A stretch of DNA of 64,000 nt from Marinobacter sp. NP-4(2019) (GCF_003994855.1 NZ_CP034142.1:62001-126000), one strand, 5' to 3'. Positions 1-9,072 are shown, counted from the first letter of the stretch. Notes: a model not told the origin generated them from the sequence alone. Numbers and translations: made by a program.

Positions 1-300
1 ATTCAGCACGGCGTAGGTGGCCTGCTGGCTGTAGCGCAGTTGGAACAGCGCCACCAGCATCAGGTGATGAACCACCCGGTCCTGTTTGCGCAGGGGTTTC
101 TTCAGGCGCTGGTTCAGTTCGTCATCAAGGCGGTGGAACCAGCGGCAGGTGCCGTAACAAATAGCCTGCAGTTCCGGGCGTTCGTTCGGCGCAAGCTGGT
201 TCAGTGTCGGCGGCAGGCATTGGGTCAGCGACTGACCGTTCTCCACCGATTGCAGCACGCGGGCGGCCAGGGCTCGCATGGGCTGACTGCGGTCGTTCAT
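1..300 (-). CDS. rsmB: 16S rRNA (cytosine-967-C5)-methyltransferase RsmB, N-terminal part
   Basis: Partial gene: the first 100 codons are present and the rest lies beyond the left edge. Translation begins MNDRSQPMRALAARVLQ and continues through a helical NusB-like RNA-binding segment (YGTCRWFHRLDDEL near residue 52, then KKPLRKQDRVVHHLMLVALFQLRY), which is typical of the RsmB/Fmu N-terminus. The family methylates C967 of 16S rRNA using S-adenosylmethionine; the catalytic domain is not visible here. The ATG directly abuts the fmt stop codon, so def, fmt and rsmB form one minus-strand transcription unit, the usual bacterial order. Confidence 0.93.
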   Translation of the reverse strand, partial: MNDRSQPMRALAARVLQSVENGQSLTQCLPPTLNQLAPNERPELQAICYGTCRWFHRLDDELNQRLKKPLRKQDRVVHHLMLVALFQLRYSQQATYAVLN

Positions 301-1236
301 TCAGCGCAGCTCCTGGCCCGGCAGTAACAGTTCCTTGCCGCCATTGATCAGGTCGTTGGCTGTCTGGGCACGGGCGCCGGGGAGTTGCAGGCAGGTGACT
401 CTGAGAACCCCGCTGCCACAGGCGATATCGATGCCGTCCCGTTCCCGCCGCAGCACGGTGCCTGGCGCCTTGTCGGAGGATTCTTCCAGGATCTGGGCGC
501 GATGGAGGCGAATCCGCTGATCGTCGAGATCGGTGTAGGTGCCGGGCCAGGGATTGAAGGCGCGAATCAGTCGCTCGATCGTTGCTGCGTCGGCGGACCA
601 GTCAATGTGGCCTTCGTCCTTGGACAGCTTGTGAGCGTAGCAGGCCAGGTCGTCGTTCTGTGCCTCACCCTGCAGTTCGCCTTTTTTCAGCAGCGCCAGC
701 GCCTTGACGATGGCCTCTCCGCCCATATCCGCGAGGCGGTCGTGGAGGCTGCCACCGGTATCGTCGGCCTCAATGGCGGTGACCGCTTTGAGCAGCATGG
801 CGCCGGTGTCCAGGCCCTCATCCATCTGCATGATGGTGATCCCGGTTTCCGTATCGCCGGCGGCAATCGCCCGATGGATCGGTGCGGCACCACGCCAGCG
901 CGGCAACAGCGAGGCGTGGATGTTGAGGCAGCCATGGGTGGGGATGTCCAGCACCGCTTTGGGAAGAATCAGGCCGTAGGCGGCGACAACCATCACGTCC
1001 GCCTCAAGCTTGCGAAGCTCGTCCTGGGCCTCCGGGGCTTTCAGGCTTTCCGGTTGGAAGACCGGTATGCCGGCATCCAGGGCGACCTGTTTCACCGGGC
1101 TTGGCGTCAGCTTGCGGCCACGACCGGCCGGACGATCAGGCTGGGAGTAGACCCCCACCACGTTATGACGGGTGGCCAGAAGAGCTTTGAGAGCGGTTGC
1201 TGCAAAATCCGGGGTGCCGGCAAACACGATACGCAC
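301..1236 (-). CDS. fmt: Methionyl-tRNA formyltransferase
   Basis: 311 aa, the normal family length. It formylates initiator Met-tRNA with 10-formyltetrahydrofolate in the cytosol. The start MRIVFAGTPDFA, the N105-x-H107 pair in LNIHASLLPRWRGAAPI and Asp143 in MQMDEGLDTG correspond to the Asn-His-Asp catalytic set; the C-terminal OB-like tRNA-binding domain follows residue 205. The start is GTG with a weak ribosome binding site, so its translation may depend partly on coupling. It lies between def upstream and rsmB directly downstream. A hairpin sits between def and fmt (see 1271). Confidence 0.97.
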   Translation of the reverse strand: MRIVFAGTPDFAATALKALLATRHNVVGVYSQPDRPAGRGRKLTPSPVKQVALDAGIPVFQPESLKAPEAQDELRKLEADVMVVAAYGLILPKAVLDIPTHGCLNIHASLLPRWRGAAPIHRAIAAGDTETGITIMQMDEGLDTGAMLLKAVTAIEADDTGGSLHDRLADMGGEAIVKALALLKKGELQGEAQNDDLACYAHKLSKDEGHIDWSADAATIERLIRAFNPWPGTYTDLDDQRIRLHRAQILEESSDKAPGTVLRRERDGIDIACGSGVLRVTCLQLPGARAQTANDLINGGKELLLPGQELR

Positions 1237-1270
1237 GGTGCTGTGGTCTCTGTTCCGTTGAATACGAAAA

Positions 1271-1290
1271 GACCGGGTCTCAACCCGGTC
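1271..1290 (-). terminator. Hairpin between def and fmt, possible attenuator
   Basis: A perfect 8-bp stem (GACCGGGT / ACCCGGTC) with a 4-nt loop, followed on the minus strand by TTTTCG. It looks like a weak rho-independent terminator but sits inside what is normally one operon, so partial termination or 3'-end stabilisation of def mRNA are alternatives. Confidence 0.5.
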
Positions 1291-1345
1291 CGTTAATTCT
1301 GGCTATTGTCGCCGGGATCCGCTTACCGGGCGAGAGTGCTGGTCA

Positions 1346-1849
1346 TCAGGCACTCTTCTTGTGAAGCTTCTCCAGTTTCTTGCGAATCCGGTTGCGCTTC
1401 AGGGCACTCAGGTAGTCCACGAACAGCTTGCCATTGAGGTGATCCATTTCATGTTGGATGCAGACCGCCAGCAGACCGCGGGCTTCCAGTTCGAAGGGCT
1501 TGCCGTCGCGGTCGAGGGCACGGATCAGGCAATGTTCTATCCGCGAGACATCTTCATAGAAACCGGGTACCGACAGGCAGCCTTCCTGCATGTCCTCGAG
1601 TTCGCCATCCAGCACTTCCACTTCCGGATTGATAAACACCCGTGGCTCGCTCTTGTCCTCGGACAGATCCATTACGATGATCTGCTTGTGAACATTCACC
1701 TGGGTCGCCGCCAAGCCAATACCGGGCGCATCGTACATGGTCTCGAACATGTCGTCGATGAGCTTGCGTTCGGCGTCTGTTACCTTGTCCACCGGTTTGG
1801 CAATGGTGCGCAGACGGGGATCCGGGTATTCGAGAATCTCTAATATCAT
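1346..1849 (-). CDS. def: Peptide deformylase
   Basis: 167 aa, full length. It removes the N-formyl group from nascent proteins and is a metalloenzyme. All three family motifs are visible: GIGLAATQ at residues 43-50, EGCLSVP with metal ligand Cys91, and QHEMDH with His133, Glu134 and His137. It is the first gene of the minus-strand def-fmt-rsmB set. The region upstream is shared with the divergent LysM gene. The start ATG is preceded only by a weak Shine-Dalgarno-like GAGC. Confidence 0.97.
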   Translation of the reverse strand: MILEILEYPDPRLRTIAKPVDKVTDAERKLIDDMFETMYDAPGIGLAATQVNVHKQIIVMDLSEDKSEPRVFINPEVEVLDGELEDMQEGCLSVPGFYEDVSRIEHCLIRALDRDGKPFELEARGLLAVCIQHEMDHLNGKLFVDYLSALKRNRIRKKLEKLHKKSA

Positions 1850-2200
1850 GTTGCTCGTACTTTTGGCCTGTGAACCTGAATGACACCGTTATGATTTGTA
1901 ACAGTGTGACTGCTATCTCCGAAATGCGACAGTGTACTGCGCATATTTCTTATCCGGGGCTATTATGACCGGATACTTTATATTATCCCCCATCTTGACG
2001 ATTGAGTACAAACTGATCAGTTGATAGTTAAAATCTCTTGATGGTGGAATAGAATTTACTGGAAGAACAAAAGATAACATCACAATTTGCGAGACTTCTT
2101 CTATAGTATCGGAAACAGCAACGTAATAAGCTGCACCCTACAGGCTGCTTATCAAGAACAGAATCCATCGATTCAAGGCACGCGATCAAGGACTTACACA
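1850..2200. other. Divergent intergenic region def / LysM gene
   Basis: About 350 bp, AT-rich compared with its neighbours, with no credible gene. It must hold the promoters of both divergent units. A TTGACG near 1994 and a TATAGT near 2102 resemble sigma-70 elements but are not correctly spaced to each other, so no promoter is called. Confidence 0.5.
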
Positions 2201-3217
2201 ATGAGGAAACTGCTGTACGCTCTGGCAGCAAGTATGCTGCTGCTAACCTCCTGGGCCCATGCACAGCCGGAGCTCAGGGCCGATCATCCCGAGCGTTACA
2301 CTGTCGTGAAGGGTGACACCCTGTGGGACATTTCCGCCCGTTTTCTGCAGGATCCCTGGCAATGGCCGGAAATCTGGCATGTGAATCCCCAGGTGCAGAA
2401 TCCTCATCTGATCTACCCGGGTGACCGTTTAGCACTGGTTTATATCGATGGCAAACCGCGTCTTACCAAGGTGGCGAGCAACGGTGTGGTGAAACTGTCT
2501 CCGAAGGTGCGCTCCGAACCCATCGATACGCCGATCCCGGCGATTCCCCTGGATGCGATCAGCAGCTTCCTGTCCGAAACCCGCATTGTCTCTCCCGAGG
2601 AAATTAACGGCGCACCCTACGTACTGGAAGGTGAAGACGGTCGGATCATCACCGGTGCCGGGGACCGCGTTTACGCCCGGGGTGAAAAGCCGGCGGACAA
2701 GGTCGGCATTTTTCGCCGCAGCAAGGAGTTCCGGGATCCCGAGACCGGGGAATTCCTGGGGCTGGAGGCGCGCAGTATCGCCAAGGGTGACATTAACGCC
2801 GAGAATGGTGATGTACTGACACTGAACCTCACCAAATCCAGCGAGGAAGTGCGTATCGGTGATCGCCTGCTGGTCAGCGAGGACCGGCGCCTGACCACCA
2901 ATTTCGTGCCGAGTTCACCGGATGACGAGCTTGAAGGCCAGATGATTTCCGTGGAAGGCGGTGTCAACCAGATTGGCCAGTTCGATGTGGTGGCTATTAA
3001 CCGTGGCGAACGCGAAGGTCTGAAGCCGGGTAATGTGATGGCAGTCCTGAAAAGCGGCAACCTGGTTCGTGACCCGGTCACCAACGAAACCATCGAACTG
3101 CCGTCCGAGCGGGCTGGCCTGATGATGGTATTCCAGACCTACGAAAAAATGAGCTACGGTCTGATCCTGAAGGCTACCCGTCCGTTGTCGGTCGGGGATA
3201 AGGTGACCAATCCCTGA
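2201..3217 (+). CDS. Secreted LysM domain protein
   Basis: 338 aa from the ATG at 2201, which follows an AAGGA ribosome binding site and opens a clear signal peptide (MRKLLYALAASMLLLTSWAHA). An upstream in-frame start is rejected because it would bury this signal. One LysM repeat covers roughly residues 31-80 (YTVVKGDTLWDISARFL), so the protein probably binds peptidoglycan in the periplasm. The rest is a conserved beta-rich region without a recognised catalytic motif. Such LysM genes commonly sit just upstream of dprA in pseudomonads and relatives. A strong terminator follows at 3251, so it is probably transcribed alone. Confidence 0.88.
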   Translation: MRKLLYALAASMLLLTSWAHAQPELRADHPERYTVVKGDTLWDISARFLQDPWQWPEIWHVNPQVQNPHLIYPGDRLALVYIDGKPRLTKVASNGVVKLSPKVRSEPIDTPIPAIPLDAISSFLSETRIVSPEEINGAPYVLEGEDGRIITGAGDRVYARGEKPADKVGIFRRSKEFRDPETGEFLGLEARSIAKGDINAENGDVLTLNLTKSSEEVRIGDRLLVSEDRRLTTNFVPSSPDDELEGQMISVEGGVNQIGQFDVVAINRGEREGLKPGNVMAVLKSGNLVRDPVTNETIELPSERAGLMMVFQTYEKMSYGLILKATRPLSVGDKVTNP

Positions 3218-3250
3218 GAGCCTGGCTCACCCCCTGAATGCAGGTCCCGA

Positions 3251-3282
3251 AACGGGAGCCCATCATCGGCTCCCGTTTTTTA
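3251..3282 (+). terminator. Rho-independent terminator after the LysM gene
   Basis: A 10-bp GC-rich stem (AACGGGAGCC / GGCTCCCGTT, 7-nt loop) that runs into a T tract; a textbook intrinsic terminator 34 nt after the stop codon. Confidence 0.9.
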
Positions 3283-3376
3283 TGGCATAATCATCACCAC
3301 CGGTCAGTGCCAGGAAGGCAAACGCCGGGAAGCAGTCCCGATACTGCTGTATCAACTAGCCAGGGAAGGATGCCCC

Positions 3377-4549
3377 ATGCCCGATGTGCCCACTGTTTTG
3401 AGTCCGCCGGAGGCTTCCTCCGATATCTTCCATTGCGCAACAGGTCCGTGGTTGATGCTGTCCTGCCTGCCGAAGTTTGGCGTACGCCGGCGTCAGGCTG
3501 CGTTGTCCGCATTGACCGACCTCACCGCGATACTGGGAGCCAGTGTCGCTACGCTGAAAGCCATTGGCCTGAGCGGTGAAAGCGTAGAGCCCATACAGGC
3601 CTGGCAGCAGCAGGACCGGAACCACCCGGTGGTGGCGAAGGTTCTCCGGATCTGGGAGGCATGCCGGACGCAAGGAATCTGGCTGCTAACCCCGGAAGAC
3701 GACGATTACCCCGAATCCCTGCACCACATCCACGATGCCCCGCTGGTGCTCTACTGCCTTGGCTGCCGTGAGCTGCTGACGCGAGACCAGATCGGTATTG
3801 TGGGCAGCCGTAATGCCACCAGGGCGGGCCTGGATCATGCGCGGAATTTTGCCGCCGCCCTGGGCCGCGAGGGGTTTGTGATCACCAGCGGCCTTGCGCT
3901 GGGGATTGATGGCGCTGCCCACGCCGGTGCCCTGGATGCCGGCCACCCGACCCTGGCGGTGATAGGCAGTGGTTTTGACCAACTGTATCCCAGCCAGCAC
4001 CGCAAGCTGGCGGAGCGGATGATTGAGCAGGGATTGTTGATCTCGGAATACCCTCCCGGCGTCCGTGCCCGGGCCGCCCACTTCCCGCAACGGAACCGCA
4101 TTATCAGTGGCATGAGCCGGGGCGTACTGGTGGTGGAAGCAGGCTTGAAAAGCGGGTCGTTGATCACCGCGCGGCTGGCTCTGGAGCAAGGGCGGGAAGT
4201 GTTTGCCATCCCTGGATCCGTCCACAGTCCCGTGGCCCGGGGCTGTCATCACCTGATCAAGCAGGGTGCCCGCCTGGTGGAAACTGTCGATGATGTTCTG
4301 GAAGAACTGGGCGCCTGGTGGTCCCCCTCTCCTACGGTCGAACATCGGGAGGGGCAGCAACCATTGGCAATGGATCTGGACACCAGGGAAATCGCGGTGC
4401 TGGAGGCTTTAGGGTATGATCCGCAATCAACCGATCAACTGTGCTCGGAAACCGGATTACCCGCCGACCAGCTGATGCAGTCGCTGTTGCTGCTGGAGTT
4501 ACAGGGGCTGGTCAGTTCGGTGCCGGGTGGTTTCCAGAAAATTGCATGA
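3377..4549 (+). CDS. dprA: DNA processing protein DprA (Smf)
   Basis: 390 aa. DprA binds single-stranded DNA and loads RecA during natural transformation. The Rossmann-like core begins at GIVGSRNATRAG (about residue 141), followed by SGLALGIDGAAHAGAL and FPQRNRIISGMS, all family signatures. The C-terminal 60 residues form the winged-helix DprA_WH-like domain. The start ATG at 3377 follows AGGGAAGG. It heads the dprA-tsaC-hemF-aroE run, with a 30-42 bp gap to tsaC depending on the tsaC start. It implies that DNA uptake could be possible but does not prove competence. Confidence 0.96.
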   Translation: MPDVPTVLSPPEASSDIFHCATGPWLMLSCLPKFGVRRRQAALSALTDLTAILGASVATLKAIGLSGESVEPIQAWQQQDRNHPVVAKVLRIWEACRTQGIWLLTPEDDDYPESLHHIHDAPLVLYCLGCRELLTRDQIGIVGSRNATRAGLDHARNFAAALGREGFVITSGLALGIDGAAHAGALDAGHPTLAVIGSGFDQLYPSQHRKLAERMIEQGLLISEYPPGVRARAAHFPQRNRIISGMSRGVLVVEAGLKSGSLITARLALEQGREVFAIPGSVHSPVARGCHHLIKQGARLVETVDDVLEELGAWWSPSPTVEHREGQQPLAMDLDTREIAVLEALGYDPQSTDQLCSETGLPADQLMQSLLLLELQGLVSSVPGGFQKIA

Positions 4550-4591
4550 GCCGGGCAGGTCCGGCAACGACGTATCAGAGTGAATGACCCT

Positions 4592-5167
4592 ATGTCACAT
4601 GCCCCGAACCCCCTGACTGACTGGCAACTGCATTGCGCTCGCCGCACACTTCTGCAAGGTGGTGTCATTGCCTACCCCACGGAAGCGGTGTGGGGACTGG
4701 GTTGCGATCCCTGGGATGTGCAGGCGGTCGACAGGATTCTCGACCTGAAGCGCCGACCGATGGAAAAGGGCGTGATTCTGGTCGCCTCCTCCATTGAACA
4801 GGTGCGCTTCCTGCTGGATCCCCTACCCGTTGAGTTGCAGCGGGAAGCCGAAAAACACTGGCCGGGTCCGGTCACCTGTCTGCTGCCGGACGTGGAACGC
4901 CAGATACCGGAGTGGGTACGCGGTCGCCACAGTTCCATTGCCGTGCGGGTCAGCGATCATCCGGTGGTTCGCGCCCTCTGTGACGCCGCCGGCATGCCAC
5001 TGGTGTCCACATCCTGCAATCCGGCCGGGCGTCAGCCTGCCCGCTCCATCTGGCAGGTCCGCCGTTATTTTGGTGATGAGCTGGACTGGATCGTACCCGG
5101 TGATCTGGGGGGCAGTCGCCAGCCCAGCCGTATTCTGGATATCGTCAGCGGCCGTCAATTGCGGTAG
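4592..5167 (+). CDS. tsaC: Threonylcarbamoyl-AMP synthase TsaC
   Basis: 191 aa from ATG 4592; an in-frame GTG at 4580 would add four residues, and neither has a strong ribosome binding site. TsaC makes threonylcarbamoyl-AMP from threonine, bicarbonate and ATP, the first step of t6A37 tRNA modification. The YrdC fold is recognisable from GGVIAYPTEAVWGLGCDP, LKRRPMEKGVILVAS, WPGPVTCLLP and the S-T-S-C-N-P-A-G-R motif near residue 140. It is the short, YrdC-only form without the Sua5 C-terminal domain. Confidence 0.93.
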   Translation: MSHAPNPLTDWQLHCARRTLLQGGVIAYPTEAVWGLGCDPWDVQAVDRILDLKRRPMEKGVILVASSIEQVRFLLDPLPVELQREAEKHWPGPVTCLLPDVERQIPEWVRGRHSSIAVRVSDHPVVRALCDAAGMPLVSTSCNPAGRQPARSIWQVRRYFGDELDWIVPGDLGGSRQPSRILDIVSGRQLR

Positions 5168-5195
5168 GTTTTGTTGATGTTTTTAGGAGAATCAG

Positions 5196-6125
5196 ATGTC
5201 GCAACAACCCGACAGCAACGCCGTCAAACAGTACCTGCTTGAGCTGCAGGAGGCGATCGTCGCCCGGCTAACCGCCGTTGATGGCAAGGCCGGTTTTATC
5301 ACCGATGCCTGGGACCGTCCGGAAGGTGGCGGCGGAATCAGCCGGGTGATCAGTGACGGTGCCGTGTTCGAAAAAGGTGGCGTGAACTTCTCCCATGTTA
5401 TGGGTGATACCATGCCACCCTCTGCCACGGCGCACCGTCCACACCTGGCGGGGGCGCCCTGGCAGGCGATGGGGGTCTCGCTGGTGATCCATCCCCACAA
5501 TCCGATGGTGCCCACCTCCCACGCCAATGTGCGGTTTTTCATCGCGATGCCCCAGGATGCAGAGCCGGTGTACTGGTTCGGTGGCGGCTACGACCTGACA
5601 CCCTATTACGGCTTCGAAGAGGACTGCGTCCATTGGCACCGCACTGCCCGGGATGCCTGTCAGCCCTTCGGCGCCGATATTTATCCGCGCTTCAAACACT
5701 GGTGCGACGAGTATTTTTATCTGAAGCACCGGGATGAACCGCGAGGCATCGGCGGCCTGTTTTTCGACGACCACAACACCGGCGACTTCGCACGGGATTT
5801 TGCTCTGATGCAGGCGGTGGGAAGCAGTTATATCGAGGCCTACGAGCCCATCGTGCGGCGCCGGAAAGGCCTGCGCTACACCGAACAACAGCGGGATTTC
5901 CAGCTGTATCGCCGTGGCCGCTATGTGGAATTCAATCTGGTGTACGATCGCGGCACCCTGTTCGGGCTTCAGTCCGGTGGTCGCACCGAATCCATTCTGA
6001 TGTCGCTGCCGCCGCTGGTTCGTTGGGACTACAACCGGACAGCCGAGCCGGGCTCCGAAGAGGCGCGACTGACCGACTACTTTCTCACCGATCGTGACTG
6101 GCTGGAGTTGAACCATGGACAATGA
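5196..6125 (+). CDS. hemF: Oxygen-dependent coproporphyrinogen III oxidase
   Basis: 309 aa, full length. It oxidatively decarboxylates coproporphyrinogen III to protoporphyrinogen IX in aerobic haem synthesis. Signatures include GGGGISRVISDG, HPHNPMVPTSHANVRFF, YWFGGGYDLTPYYGFEED and RRGRYVEFNLVYDRGTLFG. The ATG follows a strong TTTAGGAGA site. Its last codons overlap aroE by 11 bp, so the two are translationally coupled. Its haem product would supply the cox cluster in the second half of the window. Confidence 0.98.
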   Translation: MSQQPDSNAVKQYLLELQEAIVARLTAVDGKAGFITDAWDRPEGGGGISRVISDGAVFEKGGVNFSHVMGDTMPPSATAHRPHLAGAPWQAMGVSLVIHPHNPMVPTSHANVRFFIAMPQDAEPVYWFGGGYDLTPYYGFEEDCVHWHRTARDACQPFGADIYPRFKHWCDEYFYLKHRDEPRGIGGLFFDDHNTGDFARDFALMQAVGSSYIEAYEPIVRRRKGLRYTEQQRDFQLYRRGRYVEFNLVYDRGTLFGLQSGGRTESILMSLPPLVRWDYNRTAEPGSEEARLTDYFLTDRDWLELNHGQ

Positions 6126-6942
6126 TCTGTACGCGGTGGTGGGCAATCCCATCAGCCACAGCAAGTCGCCCCGCATTCACAGCCTGTTTGCCTGTCAGAC
6201 CGGGCAGCCGGTGGAATACACTGCCATTCAGGCGCCGCTTGATGATTTCGCCGGTACCGTGAGGAACTTCTTTGCCCGGGGCGGCAAGGGGCTGAACGTC
6301 ACGGTGCCGTTCAAGGAGCAGGCCTGGTCGCTGGCGGACCGGCGCACCCCGGAGGCAGAAAAAGCCGGCGCTGCCAACACCCTGTTTATGAATGATGACG
6401 GTTTGCTGACCGCAGACAACACCGACGGCCGAGGGCTGGTGACCGATCTGACTGGCAACCATGGCGTAGATCTGAGCGGCAAGAGCATATTGGTACTGGG
6501 CGCTGGCGGCGCAGTTCGCGGTGTCATCGGCCCCCTGCTGGCGGAGCATCCGTCGACACTCACCATTGCCAATCGCACGGTCTCCAGGGCTGATGCCCTG
6601 GTGGAACTGTTCCGCCCGGATGCCGGTGCCACCGCTCTCTCGGCCTGCGGATTTGAAGACGTTGCGGACCGGTTCGATATCATCATCAACGGCACCAGCG
6701 CCAGTCTCCAGGGTGACCTGCCGCCAATTTCACCGAATGTGATCGGTGCCGATACCGTGGTCTACGACATGATGTATTCTCTGACCACGACCACGTTCAA
6801 CCAGTGGGCTCTTGACCACGGTGCGACACGGGTACTCGATGGTCTCGGAATGCTGGTGGAACAGGCAGCCGAGTCGTTCCGGATCTGGCGTGGCGTCCGC
6901 CCGGAGACGGCTGCGGTGATGGAAGAATTGCGTAACGACTGA
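6115..6942 (+). CDS. aroE: Shikimate dehydrogenase
   Basis: 275 aa. It reduces 3-dehydroshikimate to shikimate with NADPH. Substrate site NPISHSKSPRIH near residue 12, catalytic Lys in NVTVPFKEQAW, NTDGRGLVTDL around 101, and the dinucleotide loop GAGGAVRGV around 129 are all present. The gene overlaps the hemF stop by 11 bp. This hemF-aroE arrangement is standard in pseudomonads. It ends 55 bp before pomA. Confidence 0.97.
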   Translation: MDNDLYAVVGNPISHSKSPRIHSLFACQTGQPVEYTAIQAPLDDFAGTVRNFFARGGKGLNVTVPFKEQAWSLADRRTPEAEKAGAANTLFMNDDGLLTADNTDGRGLVTDLTGNHGVDLSGKSILVLGAGGAVRGVIGPLLAEHPSTLTIANRTVSRADALVELFRPDAGATALSACGFEDVADRFDIIINGTSASLQGDLPPISPNVIGADTVVYDMMYSLTTTTFNQWALDHGATRVLDGLGMLVEQAAESFRIWRGVRPETAAVMEELRND

Positions 6943-6997
6943 GTTGGCTGGCCGGCGATGGGCTATGCTCAAGGTCAAAACAGACAAAAGGTCCCAG

Positions 6998-7771
6998 ATG
7001 GATATCCTTACCCTTGTGGGCCTGGTGGCAGGCATATTTATCGTTGTACTTGCCATGCTGGCCAATGCCTCCGTACTGACATTCCTTAACCTGCCGGGCC
7101 TGGCCATTGTGCTTGGCGGCACCTTCGCGGTGACCCTGATCAAGTTCCGGTTGTCCTCGGTGATGAGTGCCTTCCGCCTGGCGTTATCCGCTGCCTTCAC
7201 GGAACAGGTCGCTCGCCCGACCGAGCTGATCCGGGAGGTGGGAGAATTGGCCATGGTGGTGCGCAAGGAAGGTATTCTCGGGCTTGAGGACCATGAAACC
7301 ACCAACGGCTTTCTGCAAAAAGCCATCAACCTGTGTGTCGACGGCCATTCACCGGAACTGGTGGAAGAAGCCCTGGCCCAGGAAACCCGGCAGACTGCAG
7401 AGCGTTACGAGGTCTCCGAGCGGGTATTCCGTGGCATCGGCGAATCGGCCCCTGCCATTGGCATGCTTGGTACCCTGGTGGGCCTGGTACAGATGCTTAA
7501 TACCCTGGATGATCCCTCGTCTATTGGCCCGGCCATGGCCATCGCCCTGTTGACCACGCTATACGGTGCTTTTATTGCGCAACTCATCGCACTGCCGCTG
7601 GCGGACAAGCTCCAGCTCAAGGCAGAGGATGAAGCCCGCAACCAGTTGCTGATCACCACCTCCATCCGCAACATCATGCGCGGTGAGAACCCCCGGGTAA
7701 TGACCGAGCTGCTGTCTTCCTTCGTGACCCCGGAACAACGCACCGGCCTGGTACCGGAGCGGGAGGCCTGA
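6998..7771 (+). CDS. pomA: Flagellar stator protein PomA (MotA family)
   Basis: 257 aa from ATG 6998, which follows AAAGG; the 18-codon in-frame extension upstream lacks a family match and is excluded. Four membrane segments are visible (residues 4-24, 30-50, about 148-168 and 180-200), with the long cytoplasmic loop between the second and third carrying the charged residues that meet the rotor. The GIGESAPAIGMLGTLVGLVQML signature marks the MotA/TolQ/ExbB channel family. Its partner starts 4 bp downstream. The pair is PomAB-like, suggesting a sodium-driven stator; that ion choice is inferred. Confidence 0.9.
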   Translation: MDILTLVGLVAGIFIVVLAMLANASVLTFLNLPGLAIVLGGTFAVTLIKFRLSSVMSAFRLALSAAFTEQVARPTELIREVGELAMVVRKEGILGLEDHETTNGFLQKAINLCVDGHSPELVEEALAQETRQTAERYEVSERVFRGIGESAPAIGMLGTLVGLVQMLNTLDDPSSIGPAMAIALLTTLYGAFIAQLIALPLADKLQLKAEDEARNQLLITTSIRNIMRGENPRVMTELLSSFVTPEQRTGLVPEREA

Positions 7772-7775
7772 TAGA

Positions 7776-8609
7776 TTGACGGGTATCAGCCAGCATCGCC
7801 GTCGCAAGCCTCATAACCGTACCCCGGCCTGGATCGTCACCTTTGCCGATCTGGCCACCCTGTTGCTGACATTCTTCATTTTGCTGCTGTCCTTTGCCGA
7901 GATGGACATCGAGAAATACCGCGCCATGGCCAACTCCATGTCGGTGGCGTTCGGCAGCAGCAATGTCCTGGCAGAAGATATTGGTGGTTCCCCCCTGACC
8001 ATGATCGAGTCGGATACGGTGTCGCTGCCCGAGCCGACCGAGAGCAAGGCCAGTGAGCCGGAGTTTATTGATGAGCGATCGGATGGCAATGCCCCGACCA
8101 AAATCTCGGCGGGGGTGATCGAGCTTGCCAGCCGCCTGATCAGTGAGCTGGAACCGGAAGTGGCTTCGGAAACGCTCAACGTCAACTACAACGAGGATCG
8201 GGTGGTGATCCGTTTCTCGGAAGAGGCGACTTTCCGTTCCGGGGAGGCTGCCATCAAGCCGACGATGATCCCGATTATTGAGCGGGTGGTCGACGTTCTG
8301 GCCCAGTGCAGTGGTGATGTTCTGGTATCCGGGTACACCGATGATCGTCCAATCTCCAGCAGCCGCTACCGCTCCAACTGGGACTTGTCCGCGGCCCGCG
8401 CGGTCTCGGTTGTGCATGAGTTGGTGCTTGACCGCCAGTTGCCGGCAGAGCGGGTGGTTGCCGCCGGACGCGCGGAAACCAACCCCCTGGTGCCGAATGA
8501 CAGCGAGGCCAACCGTGCGAAGAACCGTCGCGTTGAAATTGCCATTCGGGACCCGGAATGTACGGAATCCGTAGCGACGGATGCACTGCCGGTGGAAATC
8601 CTGCCATAG
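7776..8609 (+). CDS. pomB: Flagellar stator protein PomB (MotB family)
   Basis: 277 aa with a TTG start preceded by GGGAGG, 4 bp after pomA. A single transmembrane helix follows WIVTFADLATLLLTFFILL; the Asp in FADL is the ion-carrying residue of the family. SFAEMD right after the helix resembles PomB rather than enterobacterial MotB. The C-terminal 130 residues form an OmpA-like peptidoglycan-binding domain (VSGYTDDRPISSSRYRSNWD, then RAKNRRVEIAI). With PomA it forms the stator anchored to the cell wall. Confidence 0.92.
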   Translation: MTGISQHRRRKPHNRTPAWIVTFADLATLLLTFFILLLSFAEMDIEKYRAMANSMSVAFGSSNVLAEDIGGSPLTMIESDTVSLPEPTESKASEPEFIDERSDGNAPTKISAGVIELASRLISELEPEVASETLNVNYNEDRVVIRFSEEATFRSGEAAIKPTMIPIIERVVDVLAQCSGDVLVSGYTDDRPISSSRYRSNWDLSAARAVSVVHELVLDRQLPAERVVAAGRAETNPLVPNDSEANRAKNRRVEIAIRDPECTESVATDALPVEILP

Positions 8610-8729
8610 CGAGCCTTATGCTCCAGGGACAGCCCCTCATAGTCATTTCAACTAACTTCTTTGCTTTCAGATCTTTATACTGTGTCCCCAGTTATGAACC
8701 ATAAGCCGGACAGATACCGGAGGGAGACT

Positions 8730-9047
8730 ATGAGCGGACCAGACAAACCGAAAGTCATTGGTGAAGAGTGGAGCGACGAGCGGGTCAGGAGCTTTCTCGC
8801 CATCGAGCCGGCGGAAGCTGGCATAAACCCGGATTTCCATGTGTTGCAGAAAGCCTACCGGGCCATGCGGGCAGAGGATTTCGAGCGTTTTATCGGCTTT
8901 TTCCTGGATGCCGGACGGAATCTGAATGCCGTTGGCGAAGAGGGCGAGACCATTCTCGACCATATCTCGGCCCATCGCAGAAGCACGGCCTATGCCGAGG
9001 CCCTGAAAGCGGCCGGCGCAAAAACGAAGGAAGAAGCCGGGAGCTGA
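8730..9047 (+). CDS. PA4642-like small conserved protein
   Basis: 105 aa from ATG 8730, which has a strong CGGAGGGAG site; the longer in-frame form is rejected on this basis. It is a soluble acidic protein (SGPDKPKVIGEEWSDERV, later ADDFERF-type helical text) resembling the uncharacterised PA4642 family of Pseudomonas. No catalytic motif is seen. The stop codon lies in the loop of a terminator hairpin shared with the convergent hsp20 gene. Confidence 0.75.
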   Translation: MSGPDKPKVIGEEWSDERVRSFLAIEPAEAGINPDFHVLQKAYRAMRAEDFERFIGFFLDAGRNLNAVGEEGETILDHISAHRRSTAYAEALKAAGAKTKEEAGS

Positions 9048-9058
9048 ACGCTCCCGGC
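9036..9058. terminator. Bidirectional terminator hairpin
   Basis: A perfect 9-bp stem GCCGGGAGC / GCTCCCGGC with a 5-nt loop that contains the TGA stop of the PA4642-like gene. It sits between two convergent genes and can serve both strands, although no long T tract follows on either side. Confidence 0.65.
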
Positions 9059-9072
9059 TCTGCAGTAGCGGG

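Noticed and set aside
385..1296. 303-aa plus-strand frame opposite fmt
   Set aside because: Antisense shadow of fmt; no family pattern and no ribosome binding site.
9036..9058. Member of the long-hairpin family
   Set aside because: Short 9-bp stem with a 5-nt loop and no conserved core; an ordinary terminator.
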